A DNA stretch of 64,000 nt. Origin: Lagopus muta (lineage: Eukaryota; Chordata; Aves; Galliformes; Phasianidae). The notes below the pieces were generated by a model. That model ran no database searches. It was not told where the DNA came from and was given only the letters and a program-made list of their open reading frames with translations. A program made the position numbers and the translations under genes. This document shows positions 51,601 through 61,580 of this stretch, piece by piece. The stretch is from assembly GCF_023343835.1 (NCBI RefSeq), contig NC_064437.1:13543001-13607000 (forward strand), given 5' to 3'. Each line of letters opens with the position of its first letter. The first letter of the stretch is position 1.

Positions 51601-52002
51601 CAAGGGTGAGGGTGGGCTTATTGTTCTCAGACTGACTATAGTATACATCAGGTGCCTGGGGGATGACCAGTTCAGAGTCCGTATCGTAAAAATGATTTAA
51701 CCTTACATGTACTTATACACAAAATTAATTGGTTTCAATCCATGTTTTTTGATGGAAATTATTTGGATGAATATATAGGGATTTCTAATCCTAAAAGAGA
51801 GAAACAGTCGATGTCATTCAGATCCACAGCAATAATTCTGAGTCTCTAGATATGTAACAAGACTTATTACTATGTTAACAGCAGGCCAACATACTCAATT
51901 ACTTAGAGAAAAGGGTCCAAGACCTGAAAAATCACAAAAAAGACCAAGAGTTTAAAATCAAAGAGATTGGAAGTGGAGCTGGAGACACAGATGGAATAAA
52001 CA
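33672..52002 (+). CDS. DNAI3: Dynein axonemal intermediate chain 3 (WDR63)
   Basis: DNAI3 is the WD-repeat intermediate chain of the inner-arm dynein of motile cilia (Chlamydomonas IC140 family). Coding exons: 33672-33783 (exon starts 33660), 34287-34325, 37720-37901, 38451-38555, 39375-39527, 41228-41427, 41708-41824, 42467-42657, 43143-43252, 43347-43436, 44003-44140, 44755-44883, 45385-45458, 46076-46223, 47052-47145, 47688-47818, 48584-48644, 49056-49174, 49837-50041, 50505-50596, 51882-52002. All phases join, giving 870 codons; human has 891. Landmarks: basic N-terminus 'MPKNLKSGKTTLKGPKPSAK', 'TRTQEIFNCRVDEDVTEE', 'RPVSKPWVSLGSEKE', 'WHPTIYG', 'FWSFFDPIHPQ', 'LTRPGVFYIATDDGNIDIWD'. Donors after 33783 (gtgcgt) and 39527 (gtgcaa) are weak, but human exon junctions support them. 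The ATG at 33672 has A at -3 and matches the human 'MAPKQKKK' start. The last coding exon is unresolved. Confidence 0.96.
37487..37535. repeat. (AAAT)n plus (CA/TA)n microsatellite
   Basis: About six AAAT units are followed by short CA and TA runs, in the DNAI3 intron before exon 37720. Confidence 0.9.
37720..41824 (+). CDS. DNAI3: DNAI3 N-terminal region exons
   Basis: Exons 37720-37901, 38451-38555, 39375-39527, 41228-41427 and 41708-41824 encode about residues 51-302, ahead of the WD repeats. The family-specific block begins 'HPEIFPLVFTTRTQEIFNCR' and continues with 'FHPVKNIVLEYPGEELLIVF'. An acidic insert, 'EEMDSEEEKEETPE', precedes the strongly conserved 'KRPVSKPWVSLGSEKEVEEE'. Then come 'YMFSRGHRKFGAPIRFTDRN' and 'WTYPKNAATQYFPRQLS'. 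In dynein intermediate chains the N-terminal half binds light chains and docking partners; the exact partners are not readable here. Confidence 0.94.
39633..39673. repeat. Poly-A followed by (GA)n
   Basis: A run of about 21 A passes into about eight GA units, 106 bases past the donor of DNAI3 exon 39375-39527. Confidence 0.9.
42467..50596 (+). CDS. DNAI3: DNAI3 WD-repeat propeller exons
   Basis: Thirteen exons encode about residues 303-830. WD-type blade ends are visible as 'VIIFWSFFDP', 'VVVWDISQY', 'SLILFWDIRDT', 'IIYSDWEM', 'WNFAIWKEG', 'GNIDIWDLLKET' and 'GVLHVLEIRR'. The region between the blade ending 'FWDIR' and 'VGTEDGDIIYSDWEM' (exons 46076-46223, 47052-47145, 47688-47818) is poorly conserved against mammals and rich in S/N/E, as expected for an inter-blade loop. 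Several introns are only 90-700 bases. Exon 48584-48644 (61 nt) is the shortest in this region. Confidence 0.94.
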
Positions 52003-52108
52003 GTAAGTTACATTTGGAGTTAAGCAAATTTCCTCTATTTCCTTAGATCTTTTAAATGCACTCATTTTCACTCTGCTGAATTTCACATACAATTATCAAG
52101 AACAGCTG
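51882..52108 (+). CDS. DNAI3: DNAI3 C-terminal coiled-coil exon and uncertain terminal exon
   Basis: Exon 51882-52002 encodes 'ANILNYLEKRVQDLKNHKKD' and a charged tail, matching the human C-terminal coiled-coil exon in position, length (about 40 codons) and phase. Two continuations are open. (a) Reading through the gtaagt donor adds 14 codons and stops at TAG 52044-52046. (b) Splicing to the acceptor tttccttag ending 52046 gives a 62-nt exon (52047-52108) that ends at CTG|gtaagt, needs further exons, and has an odd hydrophobic translation. The human-like end ('LELEKTVLINLGL') was not found. The acceptor could also be at 51884. Confidence 0.55.
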
Positions 52109-52221
52109 GTAAGTCTGACAGCATGATTTCCCTCTCCTCAATTGTAAAGAGGCAAAAGTATGAAACACCAGGAGCATATACTCAAAGTATGACTGGCACA
52201 GCGTCTCAGCAAAAGCATCAT

Positions 52222-52525
52222 AGAATGGCCTGGGTTGAAAAGGATATCAAAGATCATCTAGTTTTAACCCCCCTGCCATGGGCAGGTTCACCAACCACCA
52301 GACCAGGCTGCTCAGAGCCACATCCAGCCCTGCCTCAAATCCCTGTAGTGATGGGGCATCCACAACCTCCTTGGGCAACCTGTTCCAGAGCATCGCCACC
52401 CTCTGAGCGAAGAGCTTCCTCCTAACATCTAACCTAAACCTCCCCTGTCTCAGTTTAAAACCATTCCCCCTTGTTCTATCACTATCCACCCTTTTAAACA
52501 GCCATTCCCCTTCCTGTTTGAGATA
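52222..52525 (-). repeat. CR1 LINE, 3' portion
   Basis: The minus strand encodes '[20 protein letters not shown]', the conserved CR1 reverse-transcriptase C-terminus, and then the CR1 tail ending near 52222. It sits just past the last recognised DNAI3 exon, within about 200 bases. Confidence 0.93.
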
Positions 52526-55240
52526 GGATTTGAGGAGTCATAAAGAGAGGAAATAATCCCAATTACTTCCAATAAACAGATCCCCCTTTCAAAGAGCTGA
52601 ACCGTTGTACACTACATCACTAGGTAAACGTACAGTCTGAACTCAGAACTGTTTTGAAATAATACGTTTCATCAATTCTGGATAGGTGATCACATTTTAA
52701 CCCTCCCTGTGTTTTTCTTTTACCATCCTCAAATGTATTCACTAGAGATTTCTTTGAAGTCTATTTCTTTCCAATACTTACCATAAAGATGTATAGAATC
52801 AAGAATATATTACATATTACTATCTGCTACGTGAGTGATGTGAAAGTCTTTTAGGACATTTCCCATTACCTTAGATGGCAACTTCTCTGTATGACCAGTG
52901 GGAAGGAGAGTCCTTTCCCTTGCAGGCTCTTCAGTTATCAGTTATAAGTTAAATGAACCCTTCAATAAAGTTTATAATTGTCTTCACAGACGCAGAAACA
53001 CTTTGTCCAAGTAATTGCATATAACTAATAGCATAACCATAAGACCCCATATTACGGTAGCCCGTAAATACGAGCTGAACTGATTGTGCTGGAAGATATT
53101 TTAAAAGAATCTACAAGTCCAGAGAACGATTTTGTCCCTCTTGTGGGACGGACAGCCAGTTGTGCAAAAGGAGCCAGCAAGGGGTCATTAACACAATTTC
53201 TCAGGGAAACTGCAAGTTTCTACAGACTTCTCTGTGAAGTCTTAGTGAAGCTTTATTGTGTACTAAACAAGAGTTAAGACACAGAGCAACAAACTAAGTG
53301 AAAAAAATTTTACTGACTTCCCTCTGTTGGTTAAAATTCCTATACTACAAGTACATCCCCTTTCAGAGCAGAGACATTTTGTCAGAAGATTCTCAGCTAA
53401 CCTTCATCTCTTCTAACCTCTGCTCAGCTGGGTGAAGAGCAGCTTCCAACTTCAAGTTAGCAGTTGTTTACCTGAGATTCCACAACACTCATCATCCCTG
53501 CACCTCTGTACCGTGTATATGTGTGTACATACCTATGTAATCCCCTTTCTTAGCCAGTGTCACTGTACTGCTGTTCCAGGCCCACTGCTCCTCTATTACA
53601 AATAAGTTTTCTGTTTCTGAATGTACAAGCTTTACAACTATAATGGTACTTACACAGCTCTGATAATCAATTTAGTATTCTAATTTTTATCTTTACAGAT
53701 TAACGTCTTCCAGTTTCTCCTGACAGCTTCATCAAGAACCTGGAAATGAGGTAAAATGGGCCCTTGCTGTCAGGCCTCTTGTTGCAGATTTGTCTGTCTA
53801 AGGTCAAGGCCAGTGCTGATATGCAGCCATATAACCTTATACAAAGATTATATGCACAACAAGAAATGATAAAAGCCTGTACGTGGGTGGAATGGGATGC
53901 CTTTCACCTTCAATCAACAGAAGGAGAAGAACTTGGTGTAAAATTCTGGTACAAAGCTTAAGATGTCAAATACATGCTTAATTTTTTCTAAATAGTAAAA
54001 TACTTCAAAAAAAAAAAAAATCAGCAAACAACATATTTCAAAATTCTTCAAAATCCTAGTATCAGTAGAGTTTAATCACAGGATGTGTCACAGCAGAGAA
54101 AACAGAGGAGGGAGAGGCAAGCATAGTGTCCTTCCACAAATGCAAAACCCCTCTTCTGGGATGTTATGTAGAGTGCACATACCTTTAGGCTGAGGTGCAC
54201 TGGGGGATCATGCTATCAAGATTAAGAAGGCCTAAGGCAAATAAAGAGCTCTAAAGTATGACAAAGTTCAGCAGTATTAAAAAGATAGGATTACCATGAT
54301 GAATTAGCTCAGAAATTAGTCTGTAAAAGAAAATACCTAAGCTCTTCACATATTTACAGAACCCTAGGTTTATACTGAAAAGCAATGCTGGTAATGTGAA
54401 TACCTCCAAGTTCCAGATTCCATCATCTATGGGCTCTCGGTCACCAGAGAACATAGTGTACTCACAGACTCATAAATGCTAGCAAAACAGCAGCTGATTT
54501 CAGCACCATTTGAAAATCACCTCCTTAAGAGTAGGTTCCCTCCAGCACCGAAAGCATTTCAGAGAGTGGCACGGTAACAACAAAAGAACTGGTGCAATGG
54601 GAAGTAAAACAGCAAAAGGATCGGTGCAATAGGAGGATGTTACTAGGGAAGGAAAAAGACTGCTCATCCATCTCTGAGGATCCAGGTTCACAGAGGAAAA
54701 TGCACAGAGAAAGGATCTCCAGAAAGAGAACCTACCACAGGGAAGTCAGACCTTAAATGAGGTCTAAGAGAAGTGCAGCAAGACTCCATGACTTCTGGTC
54801 ACACAGATTAATTGTCTTCACCTGTGCTCCCAGGGCTGACCGGCCCTTTCCCAGGTGCTCAATCACTGGTTCAGGCCGAGACTCAACCATTCACAAACAG
54901 GTGCATATAGCACTAACAGAAGTAACAAATGAAACTCTCCTTAGTGACGATACAATACATGGCAGGAGCAGAGAAGAAAATGACAAAAGCCAAATGAAAC
55001 AAGACCATGATTTCAAACGTTTTCACACAAAATGTCAATCACTACATACCAAGCAACTTACTTCGGTCACATCTTCAAAAAAAAAAAGAACGCATTGAGT
55101 TTTACTGAGGAAATATATCACTTACAAACACTGCATCAAGGTTGGCAAAATTAAAGCACTCCTGTGAGAAAAACAAAAGTCTGAAAACCCATGCTAGAGA
55201 CAGCCTTTAATAAAGTACATTCAATTGCACCGTACCTCTA
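52526..55240. other. Region 3' of DNAI3 without a recognised gene
   Basis: AT-rich sequence with several AATAAA hexamers (e.g. near 52963) that could end a DNAI3 transcript. Splice-like signals occur: 'tttctcctgacag' ending 53725 before 'cttcatcaagaacctgg', and 'ctcttgttgcag' ending 53785. The frames they open (to about 53960) match no protein I recognise. A terminal DNAI3 exon could be hidden here. Confidence 0.5.
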
Positions 55241-55242
55241 CA

Positions 55243-55330
55243 CGGATGTCAGACCCGTGGCCCACAGACTTCATGCAGCCTGACATAGCTGACAATGCGT
55301 CCCATCCCTTGCTCTGCACCATCACAGCAG
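55243..55330 (+). mobile_element. hAT-like (Charlie-type) end fragment
   Basis: 'ggatgtcagacccgtggccc' followed by 'acagacttcatgcagcc' resembles the hAT terminus seen in the 23.7-25.6 kb element ('gtgtccaacctgtggccc'). The other end was not identified, so the extent is nominal. Confidence 0.5.
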
Positions 55331-55599
55331 CAGCTCTGCCTCACTGAACAGCCCAGCCCCTCAGCAATGTCCAAGTACCAGCGTGCTATTGACAGTGTCT
55401 GGGCTGAAATGAGGGGATAGGGCACGAGGAAGTACTAATTCCAGTTACAGCAAATAATTTTACGGATTGTGATATCCTGGCCGATCACAGTCCATCAAAC
55501 AGCAGGAAATACGCAGCCATGCTTTCCTTTACAAACATTAGAAAATAAAACAGCTTTTGATACTGCACGCACATTAACTATATCACGTATTTTCTGAGC

Positions 55600-55995
55600 A
55601 CTGCTCCATAAGTAGTGCCTCATACCTTATTCTAATAGCTCACAACACCAGGGGTGTACGTTGGTGGTATGGCTGAACTTTCGCTCCAGTATTTTTTTTA
55701 ATTAATTTAATTCATTAATTTAATTAATGAAATGTTGCCGTGTGACAGATGGCAGCATGGGGGCAGTCTGACAAAATAGCATGTGGCATGGAAGTGTGTG
55801 TGAAGCAAAGGTGTGGAACGGAATATCTCCAGATGTGAAAAAAATGGCACCCAATGCCATTCATTGACACTTCACATCTACAGAGAACAAAGAGTGGATG
55901 TGAGCACAGTGAGGCTGCGGATGGTGCATTTAAACAGAGACAACAGCAGTAGGTCACCTCCACTGATACAGACTTGTATGAGCACTCTCAGGTGT
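55600..55995 (+). mobile_element. Mariner (Galluhop-type) fragment
   Basis: It starts near 'taagtagtgcctcatacc', a degraded terminus. It contains 'gacagatggcagcatggggg', 'aaaaaatggcacccaatgcc' and 'gtgagcacagtgaggctgcg', in the same order as in the 16.0-kb copy. An AT-rich near-palindrome (55690-55732) has expanded inside it. It is degenerate and 3' truncated. Confidence 0.83.
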
Positions 55996-57400
55996 GCCCA
56001 GGAATAGCCTGATCAGCTGCTGTTGTTTTTCTTCATTAAAGAGGATTATGTTTTAAAAACGCATCTCAAATCCAGCTAATTGATGCCACTATTTAGCTGA
56101 GAAAAAGTCCATGTTGTGAGGTAGCTCTTCTTACTGACATTTTCCAATCCTTCTCACTTCACTCACTCTGCATTAGCTCCATAATGAAATCTAATTTAAG
56201 AAGGTAAATTGGTAACATGTTCTTTGTTTTTTTTATGTTTTTTTTTTAATGTTTTTTTTTTGTTTGTTTGTTTGTTTTCCAACTGCAAATTCCCCAGTGA
56301 TTTTGCTAAGAGCCCTTCAAATGTTATGAGGGCAACTTATGCTCAGGGACTGCCTGGGCAGAAGTCAGTGGGGGTGAAGCAATTGCATGGGAATCACTTG
56401 TTATACATAAATCTACACGCATATGTATCATAGCCATTATCCTCTTTCCCCCTTTCTTTTATCTACATTAACAAACCGTATTTAAATAGACTTCAGTAGC
56501 TCTACTTGACCCCCTATCCCCCAGTCTCTACTTCTCTTGGGAAGCGGGGCAGTGAGCCAACGGCATAGTGCTAAGCTATCACCAAAATTAAACCACAAAA
56601 CTGTAGAGAAAAAAAATCACCATCCCCATCGATTACAGACATATTACCACAGACTGTGCGATAAATCAGGTTCTAACAAGGAGTAAAGCATCAGCAGAGG
56701 TTTTCACTTGGCTGCAAACCTAACCCAGAGCCTTCTTGATACAGGACATGGGCAAGCTTAAGGGAAAAGATCGGCTACATCAGCCAGCACTAAGCCTCAA
56801 ATAAAGGACACCGAAACATACAACTCAGCCTGAAGGATTTCACATATGGGAGGAGGAAAGAAACCAGCAGCCAGCACACAATTCAACCAGTAAGAAACAA
56901 AAAGCTTAAATTAATACCAAAACTCAACTTAGGCCTCCAGTGGAAAAACAATACCTGAACAAGTACAGAAGTATGTGAGTGCCTGGAACAAAGGGAGCAA
57001 ACATCCTGCCATTCAATTCACCCCATCTCAGAAGGGCTCCCGGTACAGCATATGCAGACAGAGACAATGAAATTCCTTCCAATCCATCAACACCACCATC
57101 CACCAAGCCACAATTTTAACAGGACAAGGCTGCACACCCCAGATAATATAGTTATAGATACAGCCAAAAAAGGCAATATTTGATACCATGTTCTATATAA
57201 AGACAACGTCAACAATGCTGCATCTTTACAATATCAAAAAATGAAAAGCAGAAACCATTTGAACACAAAAATTTATTTTCGGAGAGAAAGGCAAGACAGA
57301 GAAAAAAGGAGTCTTAAATACTCATTTGAAAAACAAATAATAAAAACCAAAGCTAATTGACATAGATAAGACAGTGAAAACCCTGGACTTCAACATCGCT
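55996..57400. other. AT-rich spacer before the tandem array
   Basis: No gene recognised. It includes T-rich and (GTTT)n low-complexity sequence near 56218-56278. The last 160 bases are A-rich and change abruptly to GC-rich array sequence at about 57400. Confidence 0.6.
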
Positions 57401-59490
57401 CCTCTTCTTCCTCGCTCCTGCCTCCCAGTTGCCCACGCCGCTTCGCCTTTCTTCGGCAGCAGATCCTGAAACATGAGGTACAACACCATTAGCCCTGAGC
57501 AGCAGCAAACCCTCCACCTGAAGGAAGCGGGAAACCCAGCGTCCCGAAGGAACGCGGCACAGGACCGCCCAGCCAAGGGGGACGCCCTTGCACCCCCACA
57601 CCCCCCCAGTCCTTTCCAGCCAAAAATACTTAAGAGCAGCTTTTCTCACCTCACTGGCACGCTGCGGAGGCTCCAGCCGGCGCTGCAGGGGATCACGGAG
57701 GCGGGCAGACTGGGCAAATGGAGCTGGGCACACAAATAGCAGAGGCCAAAGGAGTCCGCTTCCCTGCTTACAGGGCACCCCCCGCCACTGCCTCCATTGC
57801 AAAGGGCCGGGGACTCGGGGGCACGGCCGCTCCCTGACTTACAGGGCAGCCCCCCTCCCTACGGCCGAGAGAGGCTCCTTCTCTCTCACTCCGGGGCACC
57901 TTGACACGCACCCCGCTAGCGGGGCGGTCACCCCACACAGGCTGCCAGCAGAGCATAAAGGCTCACGCGCCCTGACCCTGATTACAGGCGGGCCAGAAAC
58001 ACCCCTGGAGCCACAGAGCTCGGTTTCCCCCCCAGCAGCAGGAACGACTCTCAGCCGCCAGGCAGCGGGGCGGCACGGCCAAAGGCCGCGGCCGGGATCC
58101 TAGCCCCCATCCCAGGGAGGGCGCAAGCCCAACTCCACACCTCGCGGCCCCGTGCCTCTGAAAGGCCGGGGCCACACTGCCGCCTGAGTACAGGGGGCGT
58201 CTCAGAACGCAGCTCATCAAGCACAGGGGGCACGCACAGCCCTGCCTACAGGACGGTACCCCCGCACCTCGCCATCATCAAGAAGCCCCACGGAGCACGC
58301 AGCTCCCGCCAACGCCTGAGCTACAGGCTGGCCCGCCCGGCAGCAGGACATCACCACGTCTTTGGCAGCCCAGGGAACCACCTCGACCCGCCGAGCGGGG
58401 AGGTCACCCCACACACAAGCATCACCTCAACCTGCACCCTCTGACGGGACAGGGAGGGGTCATTCCCACCAGCTGGATAACTAGAGCAGCCGGCTGCAAC
58501 GCTGCAGCCTCCCCAGCCCTGATTACGGGGGGGGCGGGCTGCTCGGGGGACAGAGGGCTCCACAGATTGTGACACGCACCCCGAGTACGGGGCTGTCACG
58601 CCGCCAGCAGAACAGGCGGCCACGCAAGGACAGGCCCAAGCCCTGGCTACAGGGTGGCCTCGGCCACAGAGTTACCACGTGGCTCAGATCTCTACTAGGA
58701 AAAAAGGAGACAGGCAGACAGGACACTTGCAGCGCCCGCGGGACTAAGATGAGGGGGAACGCCCCCCTTGCGGCATGCACCGGAGTCCTCCATTCCCCCC
58801 TAGGAAGCCAAAGCTAAGCTGCAGCCATCTTTGTGGGGGCCTAAAGGAAAAGCACAGTCGCTCAGTCACTCCGCAAACACAAACAAGGAAAGGAAGGGGA
58901 ACACGCACACAGATGCGACTTTCCAGAAGGGAAGGACAACGCAGCGCAGCCAACCCCTGGGAATAAACCCGCAACCCGCAAGCAACACACAAGAGCCTGT
59001 GACCTGTCCCGGGGCTGCACGGAGGCCACAGGCCTCAACGCGCCAAGGGGCTTCTCAAGTAGGGACAGAAGGCCAAAGGCCGCGGCACGCACCCCGAGTA
59101 CGGGGCCGGCGCACTGACAGGCCACCAGCAGGCAACAGCGCCGAGGGGCCGGAGGAGGAGGGGCAGGGAAAAGGCACTACCCTGCTTACAGGGTGGCCTT
59201 GGGGTCCGGCGAGCTCCGTTTCCCACTCGGGTGCGGAGAGGTGGCTCTCGCCCTCCGTACAGGGGGCCACGCTCCCCAGGCAGCCAAAGGAGCAACGAGG
59301 CAAAAGGCCAACTACAACTACAGCAAAGACCCGAGCCCTGCTTACAGGGAGGTCGCCCAGCACAAAGCCGGCCTGGTCTACCAAGGCGCCGGCAACGCTC
59401 AACTCAAGTGTGACTCTATCCCCGCTAACAGGAAGCTGCTTTGCCCAGGCTGCCTCTCTCTTTCCCCCCCGCATCTGCAGGCTTCGGTTT
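57401..59490 (+). repeat. Array unit 1 with internal palindromic subrepeats
   Basis: Within the unit, about 16 copies of the imperfect palindrome CCCTGnnTACAGGG occur. They include 57762-57775, 57832-57846, 57911-57924 (perfect CCCCGCTAGCGGGG), 57976-57988, 58182-58197, 58240-58252, 58314-58328, 58387-58400, 58517-58530, 58579-58592, 58641-58654, 59092-59105, 59180-59193, 59251-59266, 59336-59349 and 59420-59432. Most neighbouring spacings are 58-88 bases, suggesting descent from a monomer of roughly 60-90 bp. Flanks also recur, e.g. 'cacgcaccccg' before and 'gtcac' after. A YY1-type motif lies at 58820-58830. Confidence 0.85.
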
Positions 59491-61580
59491 CCTCTTCTTC
59501 CTCGCTCCTGCCTCCCAGTTGCCCACGCCGCTTCGCCTTTCTTCGGCAGCAGATCCTGAAACATGAGGTACAACACCATTAGCCCTGAGCAGCAGCAAAC
59601 CCTCCACCTGAAGGAAGCGGGAAACCCAGCGTCCCGAAGGAACGCGGCACAGGACCGCCCAGCCAAGGGGGACGCCCTTGCACCCCCACACCCCCCCAGT
59701 CCTTTCCAGCCAAAAATACTTAAGAGCAGCTTTTCTCACCTCACTGGCACGCTGCGGAGGCTCCAGCCGGCGCTGCAGGGGATCACGGAGGCGGGCAGAC
59801 TGGGCAAATGGAGCTGGGCACACAAATAGCAGAGGCCAAAGGAGTCCGCTTCCCTGCTTACAGGGCACCCCCCGCCACTGCCTCCATTGCAAAGGGCCGG
59901 GGACTCGGGGGCACGGCCGCTCCCTGACTTACAGGGCAGCCCCCCTCCCTACGGCCGAGAGAGGCTCCTTCTCTCTCACTCCGGGGCACCTTGACACGCA
60001 CCCCGCTAGCGGGGCGGTCACCCCACACAGGCTGCCAGCAGAGCATAAAGGCTCACGCGCCCTGACCCTGATTACAGGCGGGCCAGAAACACCCCTGGAG
60101 CCACAGAGCTCGGTTTCCCCCCCAGCAGCAGGAACGACTCTCAGCCGCCAGGCAGCGGGGCGGCACGGCCAAAGGCCGCGGCCGGGATCCTAGCCCCCAT
60201 CCCAGGGAGGGCGCAAGCCCAACTCCACACCTCGCGGCCCCGTGCCTCTGAAAGGCCGGGGCCACACTCCCGCCTGAGTACAGGGGGCGTCTCAGAACGC
60301 AGCTCATCAAGCACAGGGGGCACGCACAGCCCTGCCTACAGGACGGTACCCCCGCACCTCGCCATCATCAAGAAGCCCCACGGAGCACGCAGCTCCTGCC
60401 AACGCCTGAGCTACAGGCTGGCCCGCCCGGCAGCAGGACATCACCACGTCTTTGGCAGCCCAGGGAACCACCTCGACCCGCCGAGCGGGGAGGTCACCCC
60501 ACACACAAGCATCACCTCAACCTGCACCCTCTGACGGGACAGGGAGGGGTCATTCCCACCAGCTGGATAACTAGAGCAGCAGGCTGCAACGCTGCAGCCT
60601 CCCCAGCCCTGATTACGGGGGGGGCGGGCTGCTCGGGGGACAGAGGGCTCCACAGATTGTGACACGCACCCCGAGTACGGGGCTGTCACGCCGCCAGCAG
60701 AACAGGCGGCCACGCAAGGACAGGCCCAAGCCCTGGCTACAGGGTGGCCTCGGCCACAGAGTTACCACGTGGCTCAGATCTCTACTAGGAAAAAAGGAGA
60801 CAGGCAGACAGGACACTTGCAGCGCCCGCGGGACTAAGATGAGGGGGAACGCCCCCCTTGCGGCATGCACCGGAGTCCTCCATTCCCCCCTAGGAAGCCA
60901 AAGCTAAGCTGCAGCCATCTTTGTGGGGGCCTAAAGGAAAAGCACAGTCGCTCAGTCACTCCGCAAACACAAACAAGGAAAGGAAGGGGAACACGCACAC
61001 AGATGCGACTTTCCAGAAGGGAAGGACAACGCAGCGCAGCCAACCCCTGGGAATAAACCCGCAACCCGCAAGCAACACACAAGAGCCTGTGACCTGTCCC
61101 GGGGCTGCACGGAGGCCACAGGCCTCAACGCGCCAAGGGGCTTCTCAAGTAGGGACAGAAGGCCAAAGGCCGCGGCACGCACCCCGAGTACGGGGCCGGC
61201 GCACTGACAGGCCACCAGCAGGCAACAGCGCCGAGGGGCCGGAGGAGGAGGGGCAGGGAAAAGGCACTACCCTGCTTACAGGGTGGCCTTGGGGTCCGGC
61301 GAGCTCCGTTTCCCACTCGGGTGCGGAGAGGTGGCTCTCGCCCTCCGTACAGGGGGCCACGCTCCCCAGGCAGCCAAAGGAGCAACGAGGCAAAAGGCCA
61401 ACTACAACTACAGCAAAGACCCGAGCCCTGCTTACAGGGAGGTCGCCCAGCACAAAGCCGGCCTGGTCTACCAAGGCGCCGGCAACGCTCAACTCAAGTG
61501 TGACTCTATCCCCGCTAACAGGAAGCTGCTTTGCCCAGGCTGCCTCTCTCTTTCCCCCCCGCATCTGCAGGCTTCGGTTT
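59491..61580 (+). repeat. Array unit 2
   Basis: Identical to unit 1 apart from a few substitutions: C for G at 60269, T for C at 60397 and A for C at 60580. These were seen by reading; there may be others. Same orientation, no spacer. Confidence 0.95.

Noticed and set aside
52247-52489. 80-codon minus-strand ORF as a host gene
   Set aside because: Also CR1-derived, with the same family signature and the CR1 tail beside it.
53086-53277. ORF 'LEDILKESTSPENDFVPLVG' as the last DNAI3 exon
   Set aside because: It does not match the vertebrate DNAI3 C-terminus, and no good acceptor in the required phase precedes it (a stop lies just upstream in frame).
53764-53961. ORF ending 'EELGVKFWYKA' as a gene or DNAI3 exon
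   Set aside because: The acceptor-like 'cttgttgcag' is in the wrong phase after exon 51882-52002, and the protein is not recognised. Mentioned only as an unresolved option.
57588-58103. 171-codon plus and 149-155-codon minus ORFs in array units as genes
   Set aside because: Composition-driven open frames in a GC-rich tandem repeat, with no domains seen. Kept only as a low-interest expression check.
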